From Collinsella sp. (GTDB lineage Bacteria > Actinomycetota > Coriobacteriia > Coriobacteriales > Coriobacteriaceae): a DNA stretch of 64,000 nucleotides. Location of the stretch: assembly GCA_019419545.1 (NCBI GenBank), contig DXZT01000054.1, positions 8,791-72,790 on the forward strand, in the 5' to 3' direction. A program made the position numbers and the translations under genes. The notes below the pieces were generated by a model. That model searched no databases. It worked only from the letters and a program-made list of their open reading frames with translations, and was not told the origin of the DNA. Shown one piece after another: positions 1-9,444 of the stretch. Numbering within the stretch: the first letter of the stretch is position 1; each line of letters begins with the position of its first letter.

Positions 1-128
1 GGAGATGGTTATGTCCATCGGGAGTTTCTCGAACCTCCAAGATTCGGGACGTTAGGGTAAAACGTTGATGACGGATACGGCAATTGCACCGGCGCCCAAA
101 CGAGGACGCGGGCGCGCAGGCGTGGTCG

Positions 129-812
129 CTAGATTACGAAGAGAATCACCGCCATGAACTGGAAGATGCTGCCGGCGAGCACCCACAGGTGAAACACGCT
201 GTGCAGATAGCGCACGTTTTTGGCGATATAGAACGGCACGCCCACGGTGTAGCACACGCCGCCGACGGCGAGCAGGGCAAGCGCCACGGGGTTGAGCAGC
301 GACACGAGCTCGGGCAGCTTAAAGACGACGAGCCAGCCCATCAGCAGATAGACCAGGCCGCTTACCCAGTGCGGTTGACGCTCGCGCATAAAGCACTCCA
401 GCGCGATGCCGATAATGGCGATGGCCCATACGGCAAAGAACAGCATAGGGCCGCCGTCGTTTGCGAGCGTGATGAGGCAAAACGGCGTATAGCTGCCGGC
501 AATGAGCAGGTAGATGCAGCTGTGGTCGATGATGCGAAACACACGCTTGGCGCCCGCGGGCTGAATCGCGTGGTAGAGCGTGGAGGCTAGGTATTCGAGG
601 ATAATGCTGACACCATAGACAATCGCCGCGGCCATGTGGGCCGGGCCTCCGCCGCGCAGGGCAGCGAATACGATCAGGAGCACCAGGCCCGCGATACCCA
701 GCAGGCAGCCGACACCATGGGTGACGGAGTTCATGATCTCCTCGCCCACCGTGTAGTGTGGAACGGCCGCGGTCTTGGGTCGCGGCTTAGAACTGTCGCT
801 CGAATCGGACAT
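129..812 (-). CDS. Haemolysin III / PAQR-family membrane protein
   Basis: Polytopic membrane protein of about 227 residues with roughly seven hydrophobic segments, typical in length and layout for the haemolysin III (YqfA/TrhA, PAQR) family. Family-typical features are visible: an early TVGEEIMNSVTHGVG segment, an SSTLYHAI-like segment with conserved Ser and His, an IDHSCIYLLIAGSYTPF motif, and late HSVFHLWVLAGS histidines. These His and Ser residues form the presumed metal site in PAQR proteins. The true role of bacterial members is poorly defined (membrane homeostasis has been proposed); the name does not prove haemolysis. I chose the ATG at 812 because GGAGG lies upstream at about 823-827; an upstream TTG at 830 is possible. 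It is divergent from the hydrolase gene at 999. Confidence 0.88.
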   Translation of the reverse strand: MSDSSDSSKPRPKTAAVPHYTVGEEIMNSVTHGVGCLLGIAGLVLLIVFAALRGGGPAHMAAAIVYGVSIILEYLASTLYHAIQPAGAKRVFRIIDHSCIYLLIAGSYTPFCLITLANDGGPMLFFAVWAIAIIGIALECFMRERQPHWVSGLVYLLMGWLVVFKLPELVSLLNPVALALLAVGGVCYTVGVPFYIAKNVRYLHSVFHLWVLAGSIFQFMAVILFVI

Positions 813-998
813 GCCGGTTACATCCTCCAACGTAAAGAGTTCTCAACACTATATCAAAGCGTCTAGGTACGTGCGAAATTTGCACCATACGTGACCCTTT
901 GTTTACCCATTCTTTGTCTGTTGACGCATCAACGGCGAACGTCCATAATGCGCTTGCATTAAATGTTGATGTATTAACATCTTATAGGAGAATACCGC

Positions 999-1964
999 AT
1001 GGCTCAAAACGCACGTTCCCATCGAAAGCTCAAGATAGCCGGCATCGTTGCACTGGTGGCTGTCGTTGCGCTGCTCGGATTTGCCGGCAACTTTCTGTTT
1101 GACTTCGCGCTGAATCCCCGCGCGCCATACACCATGAAGATGATGCAGGATAGCAAGAACGACAAAGAAGGTGAGCAGCCGGATGCCGAGGATACCGAGG
1201 CGCGGGCATGGTTTAAAGAGATCCGCAAGAGCAGCAGCCTCACCGCAGATGACGGAACCGAGCTCGCCGCTTGGTATTTTGCCGCCTCGGAGAGCACGCA
1301 CGACTACGCCGTCTGCCTGCATGGATATACCAACGAGCCCATCGGTATGGCCCGATACGTCAAGCGATTCCACGACCGCGGCATGAACGTACTCGCACCC
1401 GCCGCCCGCGCCCACGAGCGCTCCGGCGGCGACTATATCGGCATGGGCTGGCCCGAGCGCCTCGACATCGTCGCATGGATCGAGCGAATCGTTCAGGCTG
1501 ACCCCGAGGCGCGCATCCTGGTCTTTGGCGAGTCGATGGGTGCAGCAACCGCCATGAACGTCGCGGGGGAATCTCTGCCCGCAAACGTGAAATGCATTAT
1601 CGAGGACTGCGGTTATACGAGTGTTTGGGACGAGTTTTCTCTGCAGCTCAAGGACGTGTTCGGCCTGCCCAGCTTTCCTTTGCTCGATGTAGCAAACTTG
1701 GTGTGCAACGTGCGCGCGGGCTACGACTTTCATAAGGCGAGCAGTGTGGAGCAACTCAAACACGCGACGGTTCCCATGCTGTTTATCCACGGCGACCAGG
1801 ACACCTTTGTGCCGTACAGTATGCTCGACCAAAACTACGAGGCGTGCGCCAGCAAGGTTAAACAGAAGCTCACTATCCACGGCGCCACCCACGCCAAGAG
1901 CGCGCAAGTTGACCCCGAGCTCTACTGGAATACGGTCGACGACTTCCTCGATAGGAATTTTTAG
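999..1964 (+). CDS. Membrane-anchored alpha/beta hydrolase
   Basis: The 321-residue protein has a single N-terminal hydrophobic anchor (about residues 12-34) followed by an alpha/beta-hydrolase domain, so the catalytic part probably faces outside the membrane. The nucleophile elbow is GESMG with Ser179. The likely acid is Asp268 in HGDQDTFVP and the likely base His298 in GATHAKS, giving a complete catalytic triad. An oxyanion-type HGY stretch lies at about 108-110. It resembles YqkD/BAAT-like serine peptidase or esterase homologues; the substrate cannot be read from sequence. The start follows an AGGAG ribosome site at about 985-989. A strong hairpin with a T-run follows at 2131-2168, so it is probably monocistronic. 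Confidence 0.87.
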   Translation: MAQNARSHRKLKIAGIVALVAVVALLGFAGNFLFDFALNPRAPYTMKMMQDSKNDKEGEQPDAEDTEARAWFKEIRKSSSLTADDGTELAAWYFAASESTHDYAVCLHGYTNEPIGMARYVKRFHDRGMNVLAPAARAHERSGGDYIGMGWPERLDIVAWIERIVQADPEARILVFGESMGAATAMNVAGESLPANVKCIIEDCGYTSVWDEFSLQLKDVFGLPSFPLLDVANLVCNVRAGYDFHKASSVEQLKHATVPMLFIHGDQDTFVPYSMLDQNYEACASKVKQKLTIHGATHAKSAQVDPELYWNTVDDFLDRNF

Positions 1965-2010
1965 GGAAAAAGCGGCGTCTGGGGATTTATCTAACCCCCT
2001 ATTTTCGGAG

Positions 2011-2124
2011 GTATGCGGCAAAATCTGGAACTGCCGACCAGACCGCAGTTTTACCAACAATTTATCAGGGGTTTTGTTGCCAAAAAATGTCGTGTGCTCG
2101 GCGGTCTCGAAATTTGCCGCATAC
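2011..2124. repeat. Fold-back repeat with perfect 12-nt outer arms
   Basis: Outer arms GTATGCGGCAAA (2011-2022) and TTTGCCGCATAC (2113-2124) are exact inverted repeats. Partial inner pairing follows (AGACCG with CGGTCT). It lies in the 251-base gap between two convergent genes, upstream of a separate terminator. Its nested design resembles the other fold-back elements in this window, though the arm sequence differs. Confidence 0.6.
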
Positions 2125-2130
2125 TTCCGG

Positions 2131-2168
2131 AAAGCCGCCCGCAAGCGCTGTGCTCACGGGCGGCTTTT
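2131..2168. terminator. Intrinsic terminator between convergent genes
   Basis: An 11-bp stem (AAAGCCGCCCG at 2131-2141 with CGGGCGGCTTT at 2157-2167) ends in a short T-run on the plus strand and begins with an A-run, so it can serve both the hydrolase gene and the convergent DUF362 gene. Confidence 0.75.
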
Positions 2169-2215
2169 GCTAACGTTGCGCTACAAAAGCGCTTGATATG
2201 TCCAATAGACAGGTG

Positions 2216-3421
2216 CTACTTGACCTCGATGAGCTCATACTTGCTCGTGCCCAGGCCGATCTTTTCGGCATGCGCGATGCACGCGCGCCAGTCGGTGTCG
2301 GGATGCGTGATGCAGAAGGGGTCCTTGGCCTGCTCGCCCTCCAGATGCTCGTGGTTATGCTCCATCTTGGCCGCGCTATCGGTGAGTTCGGTGTTGGGCA
2401 GCGGCTCGGATGCCATGACGGCATCGGCGCAGGCCTGATCGATAGCGACCGGGTCGAAGCTCGCGAACATGCCGATATCGTTAACGATAGGCGTGTCGTT
2501 TTCGGGGTGGCAGTCGCAGTTGGGACTGATGTCCATGGCGAGCGAGATGTGGAAGCTCGGACGGTCCTGAACAATGGCCTTCGTGTACTCAGCGATCTTG
2601 TAGTTGAGTACGTCGGCCGCGGCATCATAGTCGGGCTTGATGCAGTCCTGGTTGCACGCCGCAATGCAGCGTCCGCAGCCCAGGCAGCGGTCGTGGTCGA
2701 TGGCGGCCACGTGCACCTCGACGGTCTTGCCGCTCGCAAGCTCGCGCTCGCGGGTGCCATCGAACGAGATGGCGTTGTGCGCACAGATCTTCTCGCAGGC
2801 ACGGCAGCCAATACAGTGCTCGGTCGCGACACTCGGCTTGCCGGCGGCATGCTGCTCCATCTTGCCGGCACGGCTGCCGCCGCCCATGCCCAGGTTCTTC
2901 ATGGCGCCGCCAAAGCCGGCCTGCTCATGGCCCTTAAAGTGAGTGAGGCTGATCACGATATCGGCATCCATGAGCGCTTGGCCGATCTTGGCCTCGTGCA
3001 CGTACTCGCCACCCTCGACAGGAACGAGCGCCTCGTCGGTGCCCTTGAGACCGTCAGCGATGATGACCTGGCAGCCCGTGGCGTACGGGGTAAAGCCGTT
3101 CTGGTAGGCGGTGTCGATGTGCTCGAGCGCATTTTTGCGGCTACCCACATAGAGCGTGTTGCAGTCGGTAAGGAAGGGCTTGCCGCCCAGCTCCTTCACG
3201 ACATCCGCGACGGCGCGGGCGTAGTTGGGACGCAAAAAGCTCAGGTTGCCCAGCTCGCCAAAGTGAATCTTAATGGCGACGAACTTGTTCTCAAAGTCGA
3301 TCTGCTCAATACCGGCGCGACGGATGAGGCGCTTGAGCTTGTCGAGCTGGCTCTCGCGAGCATGCGTGCGCAGGTTGGTGAAGTACACCTTAGCGGGTGC
3401 TGCGGGTGCAGTTGCGGTCAT
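2216..3421 (-). CDS. DUF362 domain 4Fe-4S protein
   Basis: This 401-residue protein joins an N-terminal DUF362 region (about 10-190, including the SLTHFKGHEQAGFGGAMKNLG segment) to a bacterial ferredoxin domain. Two cluster motifs are clear: CIGCRACEKIC (203-213) and CLGCGRCIAAC (246-256), each followed by further Cys. The C-terminal part returns to the DUF362 fold (DPVAIDQACADAV). There is no signal peptide, so it is cytoplasmic. The reaction is unknown; DUF362 ferredoxins are common in anaerobes and are presumed electron carriers or maturation factors. GAGGGG precedes the ATG at a normal distance. It is transcribed convergently with the hydrolase at 999. Confidence 0.88.
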   Translation of the reverse strand: MTATAPAAPAKVYFTNLRTHARESQLDKLKRLIRRAGIEQIDFENKFVAIKIHFGELGNLSFLRPNYARAVADVVKELGGKPFLTDCNTLYVGSRKNALEHIDTAYQNGFTPYATGCQVIIADGLKGTDEALVPVEGGEYVHEAKIGQALMDADIVISLTHFKGHEQAGFGGAMKNLGMGGGSRAGKMEQHAAGKPSVATEHCIGCRACEKICAHNAISFDGTRERELASGKTVEVHVAAIDHDRCLGCGRCIAACNQDCIKPDYDAAADVLNYKIAEYTKAIVQDRPSFHISLAMDISPNCDCHPENDTPIVNDIGMFASFDPVAIDQACADAVMASEPLPNTELTDSAAKMEHNHEHLEGEQAKDPFCITHPDTDWRACIAHAEKIGLGTSKYELIEVK

Positions 3422-3501
3422 AGATATATCCCCTCGGTCTATATGGCGTTACAGACATAGAGGATGGTACCCGTTAAAGTAGGGTCGAAGTCAAGCACAG
3501 C

Positions 3502-3573
3502 CACTCATTGGGGACAGACTTAAATGAGTGCTTGCCGCCCGGCCGGCGAATCGGCAAAGACTGTCCCCGATGA
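3502..3573. repeat. GGGGACAG-type palindromic repeats
   Basis: Contains the motif GGGGACAGACTTAAATGAG inside a small hairpin (CACTCATT...AATGAGTG). A facing CTGTCCCC lies near 3564, just past the stop of the ABC permease gene. The same 19-mer occurs twice, in inverted orientation, at 63861-63915. Confidence 0.7.
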
Positions 3574-6240
3574 CTACTCCTGCACCTTGAGGGCTTCGGC
3601 CAGGCTGACGCGCTTGATGGAGCGCGTGTGTAGCAGCGCCACGACCAGGTAGGTCGCAAAGCCGATGCCGACGCATGCAGCCATGGACCAAGCGGGCACG
3701 TAGATCTCGATATTGCCGTTGTAGGCGAGCAGCATCGAGCGGAAGATGGCCGTGAGCGAGCCAATAATGACCGGCAGGCTCAGCACGAGTGACACCGCCA
3801 CGCACAGCGTGATCGAGCGGATGTACAGATGCGAGATCTCGCTATCGCGATAGCCAAAGACTTTCATGTAGCTGATCGAACGGGCGCTGTGGTCGATCAC
3901 CGCCTTGGTCAGCAGGTACATAAACAGCAGGAAGATAAACACCGCGAGCCCGACCATCATGCCGATCATTTTGCTCATCATGCCGATAAACTGGTCGCCC
4001 ACGGCGCGCATGTCGTCGGGCGTGGTGTCGCCGGCAAAGTAGCGCGCGTCGAGGCCGAGCTTCTCGTTGCTCACATAGCCGTTGAAGTAGGCGGCATCGT
4101 TGTCGAACAGCTCGTTAAAGTCATCGATGCTCATATAGATATTCATGTCCGACTTTGAGCCCCAGGAGCAGCCCTTGCCCGCGTACTCAAGGGAATAATC
4201 CCGAGCCTCGTACTTGTCGCGAAGCTCGACCTTCTGGCCCTCGCTCCAGCCAAACTTGTCGAGCAGGCCGCCGCCAAAGACGACGTGTCCGTCGCCGATG
4301 TTGAGGCCCTTCCAGTAGCGCGAATCGGGCGAGATGCCGTAGACGGAAATCGTCTCCTCGCCATTACCATCGCCGCGGTCGTATTGCAGCTGGTAGACGG
4401 CATATTTCTCGGCCTGCGCGATTGCGCCCGCGCCGTTGTCGGTCGAATTGACCGGGTGGATATCGTCGTTGTCAGTGTCGATCTTAGAGGCCTTGTCGAT
4501 CAGGTCGATAGCCTCGTCGCGGTTGCAGCCGAGGGCATCGGCAAGGTCATCGAGGCGCGCATAAAGCGCATCTTTCTTGTCCTGGACCTTGGCGAGCGCG
4601 TCCTGCGCCGCGGCCAGGGTCTCGGCAGACGGAACGCTGGTCGCGGCATCGGCTGCCGCCTGCGCCGCATCGGCCGCGTCATCGAGCTCGTCGCTGGCAT
4701 CCTGAGCGGCGGAGAGCAGCGCACCATCCACCGACTGCAAGCGCTCGAGCGCCGCCCACTGCCCGCGCTCCTCGGCAGTACCCTCAAGCTCTAGCGGAGC
4801 CTTGAGCGTGTACTGGTGCTCGGCGACCAGGCTTGTCTCGAGGTTGTCGGCGTAATGCGTCATCGTGGGCAGAATCGCCAGGCCAAAGAGCAGCAGCAGC
4901 GAGGCAAACGCGATACCCACAAAAAGCGTGGCGAAGTTGCCCAGGTTGCGCAGGAAGATGCGCAGGCGAAAGCGCGAGACAAAGCCCATGCGCTCCGGCA
5001 GCTGCAGGCCGCGCTTGGTGCCCGATTTGCCGCTCGCCTCGTGACGAAGGAACTGCAACGGCGTCTTGCCCATCTTGCGAAGCAGGCCCACCAGCGTGAT
5101 GAGGATGAGCGCGGCAGCGGGAACCACGGCGCACTTCACAAAGATCTCCCAGCTCCAGTACACCTGGAAGGGCGGCAGGCTGTACGAACCGTAATAGAGA
5201 CTGCGCATGGGCTCGGTAAAGAACACAATGCCGAGCGCAGTGCCCAAAAGCGCCGCGAGCACGCCCACGATGGCGGGAAGCGCCAGGTAGTGCAGTACGA
5301 TCTCGCGACGGCGATAGCCGCTGGCGAGCAGCGTGCCGATAATGGCGCTCTCCTCCTCGATGGTGGCGTCGGTGAGCACCACAAAGACAAACGCCATGAT
5401 CACGATGATAATGTCGAGCAGCGTCATCCACATCATGGAGTCGCCGTCCACGTCGTCGCGCGCATAGCCAATGCCTTGGTTGGAATCGACATCGATCAGA
5501 TCGTCGACGCGCGCATCGGCATCGGTCAGCGCCTCGACCATATCCTGCTCTGCATCGATGCGATCCGCGGTGGGGAGATCGCGGTCGGTAAAGGTAAAGG
5601 AGTAGGTGTAGGCAGGCGCGCCGCCGGCGTCCTCAAGCGCGGCAAAGCCGGCGTCGGTGACCTCGGCCACGCCGTACGTGATGGTGTTCACCGTGAAGTC
5701 CGAATTGTTGAGGAACAGCGCCTGGCTATCGGGCTGGGTCATGATGCCGCAGATGGTGTAGGTGCGACCCTCGAGCTCGACCTTATCGCCCACGGCGAGG
5801 TCGTTGTTGGTGGCAAAAACGCGGTCGATGGCAACCTCGTCTTCTGCCTTGGGTTCCTTGCCCTCACAGTAGGACGCAATGTCAACTTTGGTGCGATGCG
5901 CGTAGGTGCGCAGGGTGCGCTTGGTGCCGTCGTCGCCAGCCGCCTTTTTGATGATGGCGTCGATAGAGAAGTTCTTGTAGAACGTAACGCCGCCGACGTC
6001 CTCAGCCGCGTCTTCGGCAGCCTTGAGCTGCTCGTCGGTGGCCTCGAAGGAGGTAGTCACGCGGCCGTCCTCGATCGTGTATGCATCGCGCATGTCGTCA
6101 ATGAGGCAGCCAATGGAATGCGCCGCGAGCAAAAAGCCCGACGTGAGGGCGATGCTTCCGCACATAAGCAAAAAGATGCCCAGGTACTTGCCGATATTGC
6201 GGCGCAGCTCGCGCGGGAGACGTTTTGCGAGAGGTGTCAT
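3574..6240 (-). CDS. ABC transporter permease, FtsX/MacB type
   Basis: Large permease of about 888 residues with the FtsX-like arrangement: an N-terminal membrane helix after MTPLAKRLPRELRRNIGKYLG, a long extracytoplasmic domain, three helices, a second start helix near residue 440, another extracytoplasmic region, and three C-terminal helices. The second outside region has an Ala/Asp-rich, probably coiled-coil stretch (DASDELDDAADAAQAAADAA). Such permeases usually move lipoproteins, peptides or antimicrobials outward, or transmit mechanical force, rather than import solutes. It follows the ATPase gene by 8 bases and forms one operon with it. ATG at 6240 is taken as start; a TTG at 6255 would overlap the ATPase stop. 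Confidence 0.88.
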   Translation of the reverse strand: MTPLAKRLPRELRRNIGKYLGIFLLMCGSIALTSGFLLAAHSIGCLIDDMRDAYTIEDGRVTTSFEATDEQLKAAEDAAEDVGGVTFYKNFSIDAIIKKAAGDDGTKRTLRTYAHRTKVDIASYCEGKEPKAEDEVAIDRVFATNNDLAVGDKVELEGRTYTICGIMTQPDSQALFLNNSDFTVNTITYGVAEVTDAGFAALEDAGGAPAYTYSFTFTDRDLPTADRIDAEQDMVEALTDADARVDDLIDVDSNQGIGYARDDVDGDSMMWMTLLDIIIVIMAFVFVVLTDATIEEESAIIGTLLASGYRRREIVLHYLALPAIVGVLAALLGTALGIVFFTEPMRSLYYGSYSLPPFQVYWSWEIFVKCAVVPAAALILITLVGLLRKMGKTPLQFLRHEASGKSGTKRGLQLPERMGFVSRFRLRIFLRNLGNFATLFVGIAFASLLLLFGLAILPTMTHYADNLETSLVAEHQYTLKAPLELEGTAEERGQWAALERLQSVDGALLSAAQDASDELDDAADAAQAAADAATSVPSAETLAAAQDALAKVQDKKDALYARLDDLADALGCNRDEAIDLIDKASKIDTDNDDIHPVNSTDNGAGAIAQAEKYAVYQLQYDRGDGNGEETISVYGISPDSRYWKGLNIGDGHVVFGGGLLDKFGWSEGQKVELRDKYEARDYSLEYAGKGCSWGSKSDMNIYMSIDDFNELFDNDAAYFNGYVSNEKLGLDARYFAGDTTPDDMRAVGDQFIGMMSKMIGMMVGLAVFIFLLFMYLLTKAVIDHSARSISYMKVFGYRDSEISHLYIRSITLCVAVSLVLSLPVIIGSLTAIFRSMLLAYNGNIEIYVPAWSMAACVGIGFATYLVVALLHTRSIKRVSLAEALKVQE

Positions 6241-6248
6241 GGCGCCGC

Positions 6249-6974
6249 CTACCAATCGAGTTCGGCGGCCGCGACGGGCGACTCGTTGAGCTCATCCTCG
6301 ACGATGCGCCCGTCGCGCAGGCGCAGCACGCGATTGGCCATGCGCGCGATGGCGGCATTGTGGGTGACAATGATGATGGTGCAGCCGTAGGTGCGGTTGA
6401 CGTCCTCCATGAGCTGCAGGATTTCCTTGGATGTCTTGTAGTCAAGCGCGCCGGTGGGCTCGTCGCACAGCAGCAGGCCCGGGTTTTTGACGAGTGCGCG
6501 GCCGATGGCGCAACGCTGCTGTTGGCCGCCCGAGACCTGACGCGGGAACTTGTTGCGGTGCTCATAGAGGCCCAGCGAACGCAGCAGGTCGTCGACATTG
6601 AGCGGGTTTTTGGACAGGTGCGCCGTGACCTCGATGTTCTCCTTGATGGTAAGGTCGGGCACCAGGTTGTAGAACTGGAAGACAAAGCCCAGCTCGCGGC
6701 GTCGGTATTCGCCCAAATCGGCAGGCTTGAGCACCGTGAGGTCGCAGCCGTCCACCATGATGGAGCCGCCGTCGGCATCCTCCAGGCCGCCAATGAGGTT
6801 GAGAAAGGTCGACTTGCCCGAGCCCGAGGGCCCCAGCATGACGCAGATCTCGCCGCGGTTGATGGACGTGTCGATGCCATCGAGTACCGTCAGGCGCGCG
6901 TCACCGTCGCCGTAGTGCTTTTTGAGATCCTTAACCTGGACGTAGGCTTCCTGCGTTGCCATGGTATCCCCCAT
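6249..6974 (-). CDS. ABC transporter ATP-binding protein, MacB/LolD type
   Basis: A 241-residue ATPase with a complete set of motifs: Walker [10 protein letters not shown], signature VSGGQQQRC, Walker [13 protein letters not shown], and the switch His in [11 protein letters not shown]. The sequence is typical of the MacB/LolD/FtsE group that pairs with FtsX-like permeases, matching the adjacent permease. Two starts are possible: ATG 6974 with GAGG upstream, or ATG 6962 preceded by GGGGGA. I kept the longer one. It is the first gene of a two-gene operon and is separated by about 80 bases from the ABC-2 operon next to it. Confidence 0.9.
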   Translation of the reverse strand: MGDTMATQEAYVQVKDLKKHYGDGDARLTVLDGIDTSINRGEICVMLGPSGSGKSTFLNLIGGLEDADGGSIMVDGCDLTVLKPADLGEYRRRELGFVFQFYNLVPDLTIKENIEVTAHLSKNPLNVDDLLRSLGLYEHRNKFPRQVSGGQQQRCAIGRALVKNPGLLLCDEPTGALDYKTSKEILQLMEDVNRTYGCTIIIVTHNAAIARMANRVLRLRDGRIVEDELNESPVAAAELDW

Positions 6975-7055
6975 TGTTAGCCTCGTACTACTTTATGAAC
7001 GTAATAGTAAACCTTGGCGAACTATTTTGGGGCGAGGCCTAGGATTTATTTCAGA

Positions 7056-8261
7056 CTAGGCGCGGGATTTGGTGCGTGAGAGGGCCAGGCCTGCGGCGGC
7101 GATGGCCACGGCAAAGAGCACGGTGACGCCCAGGTCGCAGGCGATGTCGCCCAACATGGTGGACGTCAGGTCCGCGGCGAGCGCCTTGCCGATCGCGTCG
7201 TTCACCCAATACGTCGGCACAAAGTGCGCCACCGTCTGCACGGCCGAGCCCATGAGCGACAGCGGCATCCAGGCGCCGCCCAAAAACGTCATGAGCATGC
7301 CGAGCAGGTTGCCCACACCGTTGAGCAGCTCCTCGCGCGCACCCAGGCTCGACAGCGTAAAGCCAACAGCCAGCGGCGTGCACGCCAGGGCAAACGTCGC
7401 CGCCAGTGCCAGGCACACACGGCCCACGCCGACCTCGGCGACCGCGCCGGCAAAGCCCACGACGCCCATCATGCTCGACACAAACCAGATGCAGACGGTG
7501 AGCACGGCGGCGGCGGCAAACACGGCAAGCGAACGTTGGCGCTCGGAGATTGGGCCGGCATCCATACGACGCACGCGCTCGGGCTCGTTCATGCCCGAGA
7601 ACACCAACCCCACCGATACGATGACCGACGAGATAATCGCGTACGCGCCAAAGTTGAAGTACGACTCGAGCGTGGCGGCAGCAGCCGAGTCGACCTTGAC
7701 CCGCTCGATCTGGACCTCCGCGCGCTTTGCAGCGGCATGTTCGGCGGCCTTGGCAACGTCGCCGTTGGAGGCAGTGGGCTCAAGTGCGGCTGCAGCGCCC
7801 GCGAGCGAGATCCAGCGCGAAGCCTCGGCAGACGAAAGCGCCGCCGCCATGGTGCCGGCACCGTAGGTCACATCGAGCTTGGGCAGGGACTCCCCCGCGC
7901 GGGCAGCCGCGACCAGGTCGTCCTCGAACCCCTCCGGGATAAAGAACACGCAGTCGGCGCTGCCCTTGGCGCTGTTGCTCTTGGAGAGCGCGTCCGCAAG
8001 GTCGTACGTGTCATCGCCGACGCCCGTGACCAGGTCAAACCGCGAACCTAGGTGCTTGGTGAGCGCAAGTGAAAGATCACTGCCATCGCGGTCGACCACG
8101 ATCACGTTGGCGTCGTAGGGCTTGTACTCGGTGAGCTGCGACGAGTTCCAGCTCACAGATGCCGCGATGAATACGCCCATCAGCGAAATGAACACCGTAT
8201 AGATGAGCAGGTAGAACGGGTGCGCCAGCGCCATGCGAAGCGCGGTCTTAAAGGTGCTCAT
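7056..8261 (-). CDS. ABC-2 type permease (second of pair)
   Basis: About 401 residues with an N-terminal helix (residues 12-34), an extracytoplasmic domain of roughly 180 residues rich in Asp and Ala, and a block of about five C-terminal helices including a GMNEPERVRRMDAGPIS cytoplasmic loop. This is the ABC-2 membrane layout seen in drug, bacteriocin or polymer exporters (YhgE/Pip-like half). ATG 8261 is preferred because AAGGAG lies 5-6 bases upstream. The start overlaps the end of the preceding permease by 14 bases, which indicates translational coupling and a heteromeric permease pair. Confidence 0.85.
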   Translation of the reverse strand: MSTFKTALRMALAHPFYLLIYTVFISLMGVFIAASVSWNSSQLTEYKPYDANVIVVDRDGSDLSLALTKHLGSRFDLVTGVGDDTYDLADALSKSNSAKGSADCVFFIPEGFEDDLVAAARAGESLPKLDVTYGAGTMAAALSSAEASRWISLAGAAAALEPTASNGDVAKAAEHAAAKRAEVQIERVKVDSAAAATLESYFNFGAYAIISSVIVSVGLVFSGMNEPERVRRMDAGPISERQRSLAVFAAAAVLTVCIWFVSSMMGVVGFAGAVAEVGVGRVCLALAATFALACTPLAVGFTLSSLGAREELLNGVGNLLGMLMTFLGGAWMPLSLMGSAVQTVAHFVPTYWVNDAIGKALAADLTSTMLGDIACDLGVTVLFAVAIAAAGLALSRTKSRA

Positions 8262-9435
8262 AGCGGCTCCTTCCAAAAATCAGCGTGGCGGCGGCAACAA
8301 ACACCAGCGTCATGAGGACCAGCGCGCCCGCGCGAACGGCAAAAGGCCCCAAGTCTTCAAAGAAATACAGGCGGTTGAACATGTCGCAGATAAGCTTGAC
8401 GGGGTTGAGCCAGCACTCAGCCGGGCAGGCGCGGGCGACGTCGTCGGCAAGCGCCATCGCTGGCTCGCCGTAGAGGCCGGCGAACAGGGCGCACGTAGTG
8501 GCAAAGCCCGTGAGGATGCCAGACTTGGACGCCTTGCCGCCCTTAACGGGAAGCGTGCCCACAAAGAGTCCCAAGCCCGTGGCGGCAAGCGCGGAAGCGG
8601 CGCCGCCCACCAAACACAGCCCCTCGCGCCCGCCAAAGTCGACGCCCACGACCAGACGCACGTAGCCGATCGCGATCGCCATCGAGGCAAAGGAGACCAG
8701 CCACGAGCCCACAAAGATACCGGCCAGCGACGCCGTTTTGGAAAGACCGCCCACGCAGCGACGCGCGCCAAGACCCGACAGATTGGGCTGCAGGTCGATG
8801 ACGCTCAAGGCGGCAAACTCGGCAGACATCATCGCGACCAGGCCAAAGAGCGCGTAATAGTAGATGACCGTGCCGTCGGGTGTGGTGCGTGTCAGGCTTA
8901 CGCGGCGGGTGCCGCCCTCGAGCGACAGGGCGCGCGCAACCGCCTCGGGGTCGGCGAGCGCCGCCGGGTTGTCCTGGGCAATCTGGGACATGAGCTCGGC
9001 ATTTTGTGTATACGAGCTTGCCACCGTCTCCAGGATGCTGCGATCGGTGAGCACCGATGATGCGCGCGAGCTGTCGTAGCTCGATAGCAGTGTGAGCTTG
9101 GGCGTGCCCGCAGCGTCGACCGTATAGATACCCGCGACCTCACCGGCCTTGAGCGCACGGTTCGCATCGGCTGCGTCGTCGAGCTCGTGGATCTCGAGCA
9201 GCTGGTCGTCGCCTTCCTTGGCAAGCGACGTCGCCACATCCTTAAAGGTCGAAGCGTCCCAGACCTTGTCCGCCACGACGGCAACCGGCACCGGGTCGAC
9301 CGTGCCGTCGGAGCTCAGGTTCGCAAACATAAACATGAACATCGTGGAAAGCGCGATGGGAAAGAGGGCGCCCCAGACCCACGTGCTCGGCCGGCGCAGC
9401 AGCGTTTTGACCGTGATGATAATGGTGTTGAACAT
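8248..9435 (-). CDS. ABC-2 type permease (first of pair)
   Basis: A 395-residue protein with the ABC-2 pattern: an N-terminal helix after MFNTIIITVKTLLRRPSTWVW, a periplasm-like exposed domain to about residue 190, then five to six helices. The LLRRPSTWVWGALFPI amphipathic start is usual for this family. It probably forms a heterodimer with the next permease and uses the ATPase at 9445-10383. AGGGGG precedes the start. Only 9 bases separate it from the ATPase gene, so the three genes form one operon. Confidence 0.86.
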   Translation of the reverse strand: MFNTIIITVKTLLRRPSTWVWGALFPIALSTMFMFMFANLSSDGTVDPVPVAVVADKVWDASTFKDVATSLAKEGDDQLLEIHELDDAADANRALKAGEVAGIYTVDAAGTPKLTLLSSYDSSRASSVLTDRSILETVASSYTQNAELMSQIAQDNPAALADPEAVARALSLEGGTRRVSLTRTTPDGTVIYYYALFGLVAMMSAEFAALSVIDLQPNLSGLGARRCVGGLSKTASLAGIFVGSWLVSFASMAIAIGYVRLVVGVDFGGREGLCLVGGAASALAATGLGLFVGTLPVKGGKASKSGILTGFATTCALFAGLYGEPAMALADDVARACPAECWLNPVKLICDMFNRLYFFEDLGPFAVRAGALVLMTLVFVAAATLIFGRSRYEHL

Positions 9436-9444
9436 GGCTGCCCC

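Noticed and set aside
1..128. Partial gene at the left edge
   Set aside because: No open frame with coding character reaches the edge; nothing recognisable was seen here.
84..590. Long plus-strand ORF opposite the haemolysin III gene
   Set aside because: A codon-bias shadow of the minus-strand gene; rich in His/Arg/Gln with no recognisable family. The same applies to the long antisense ORFs opposite the giant surface genes (for example 14637-17684).
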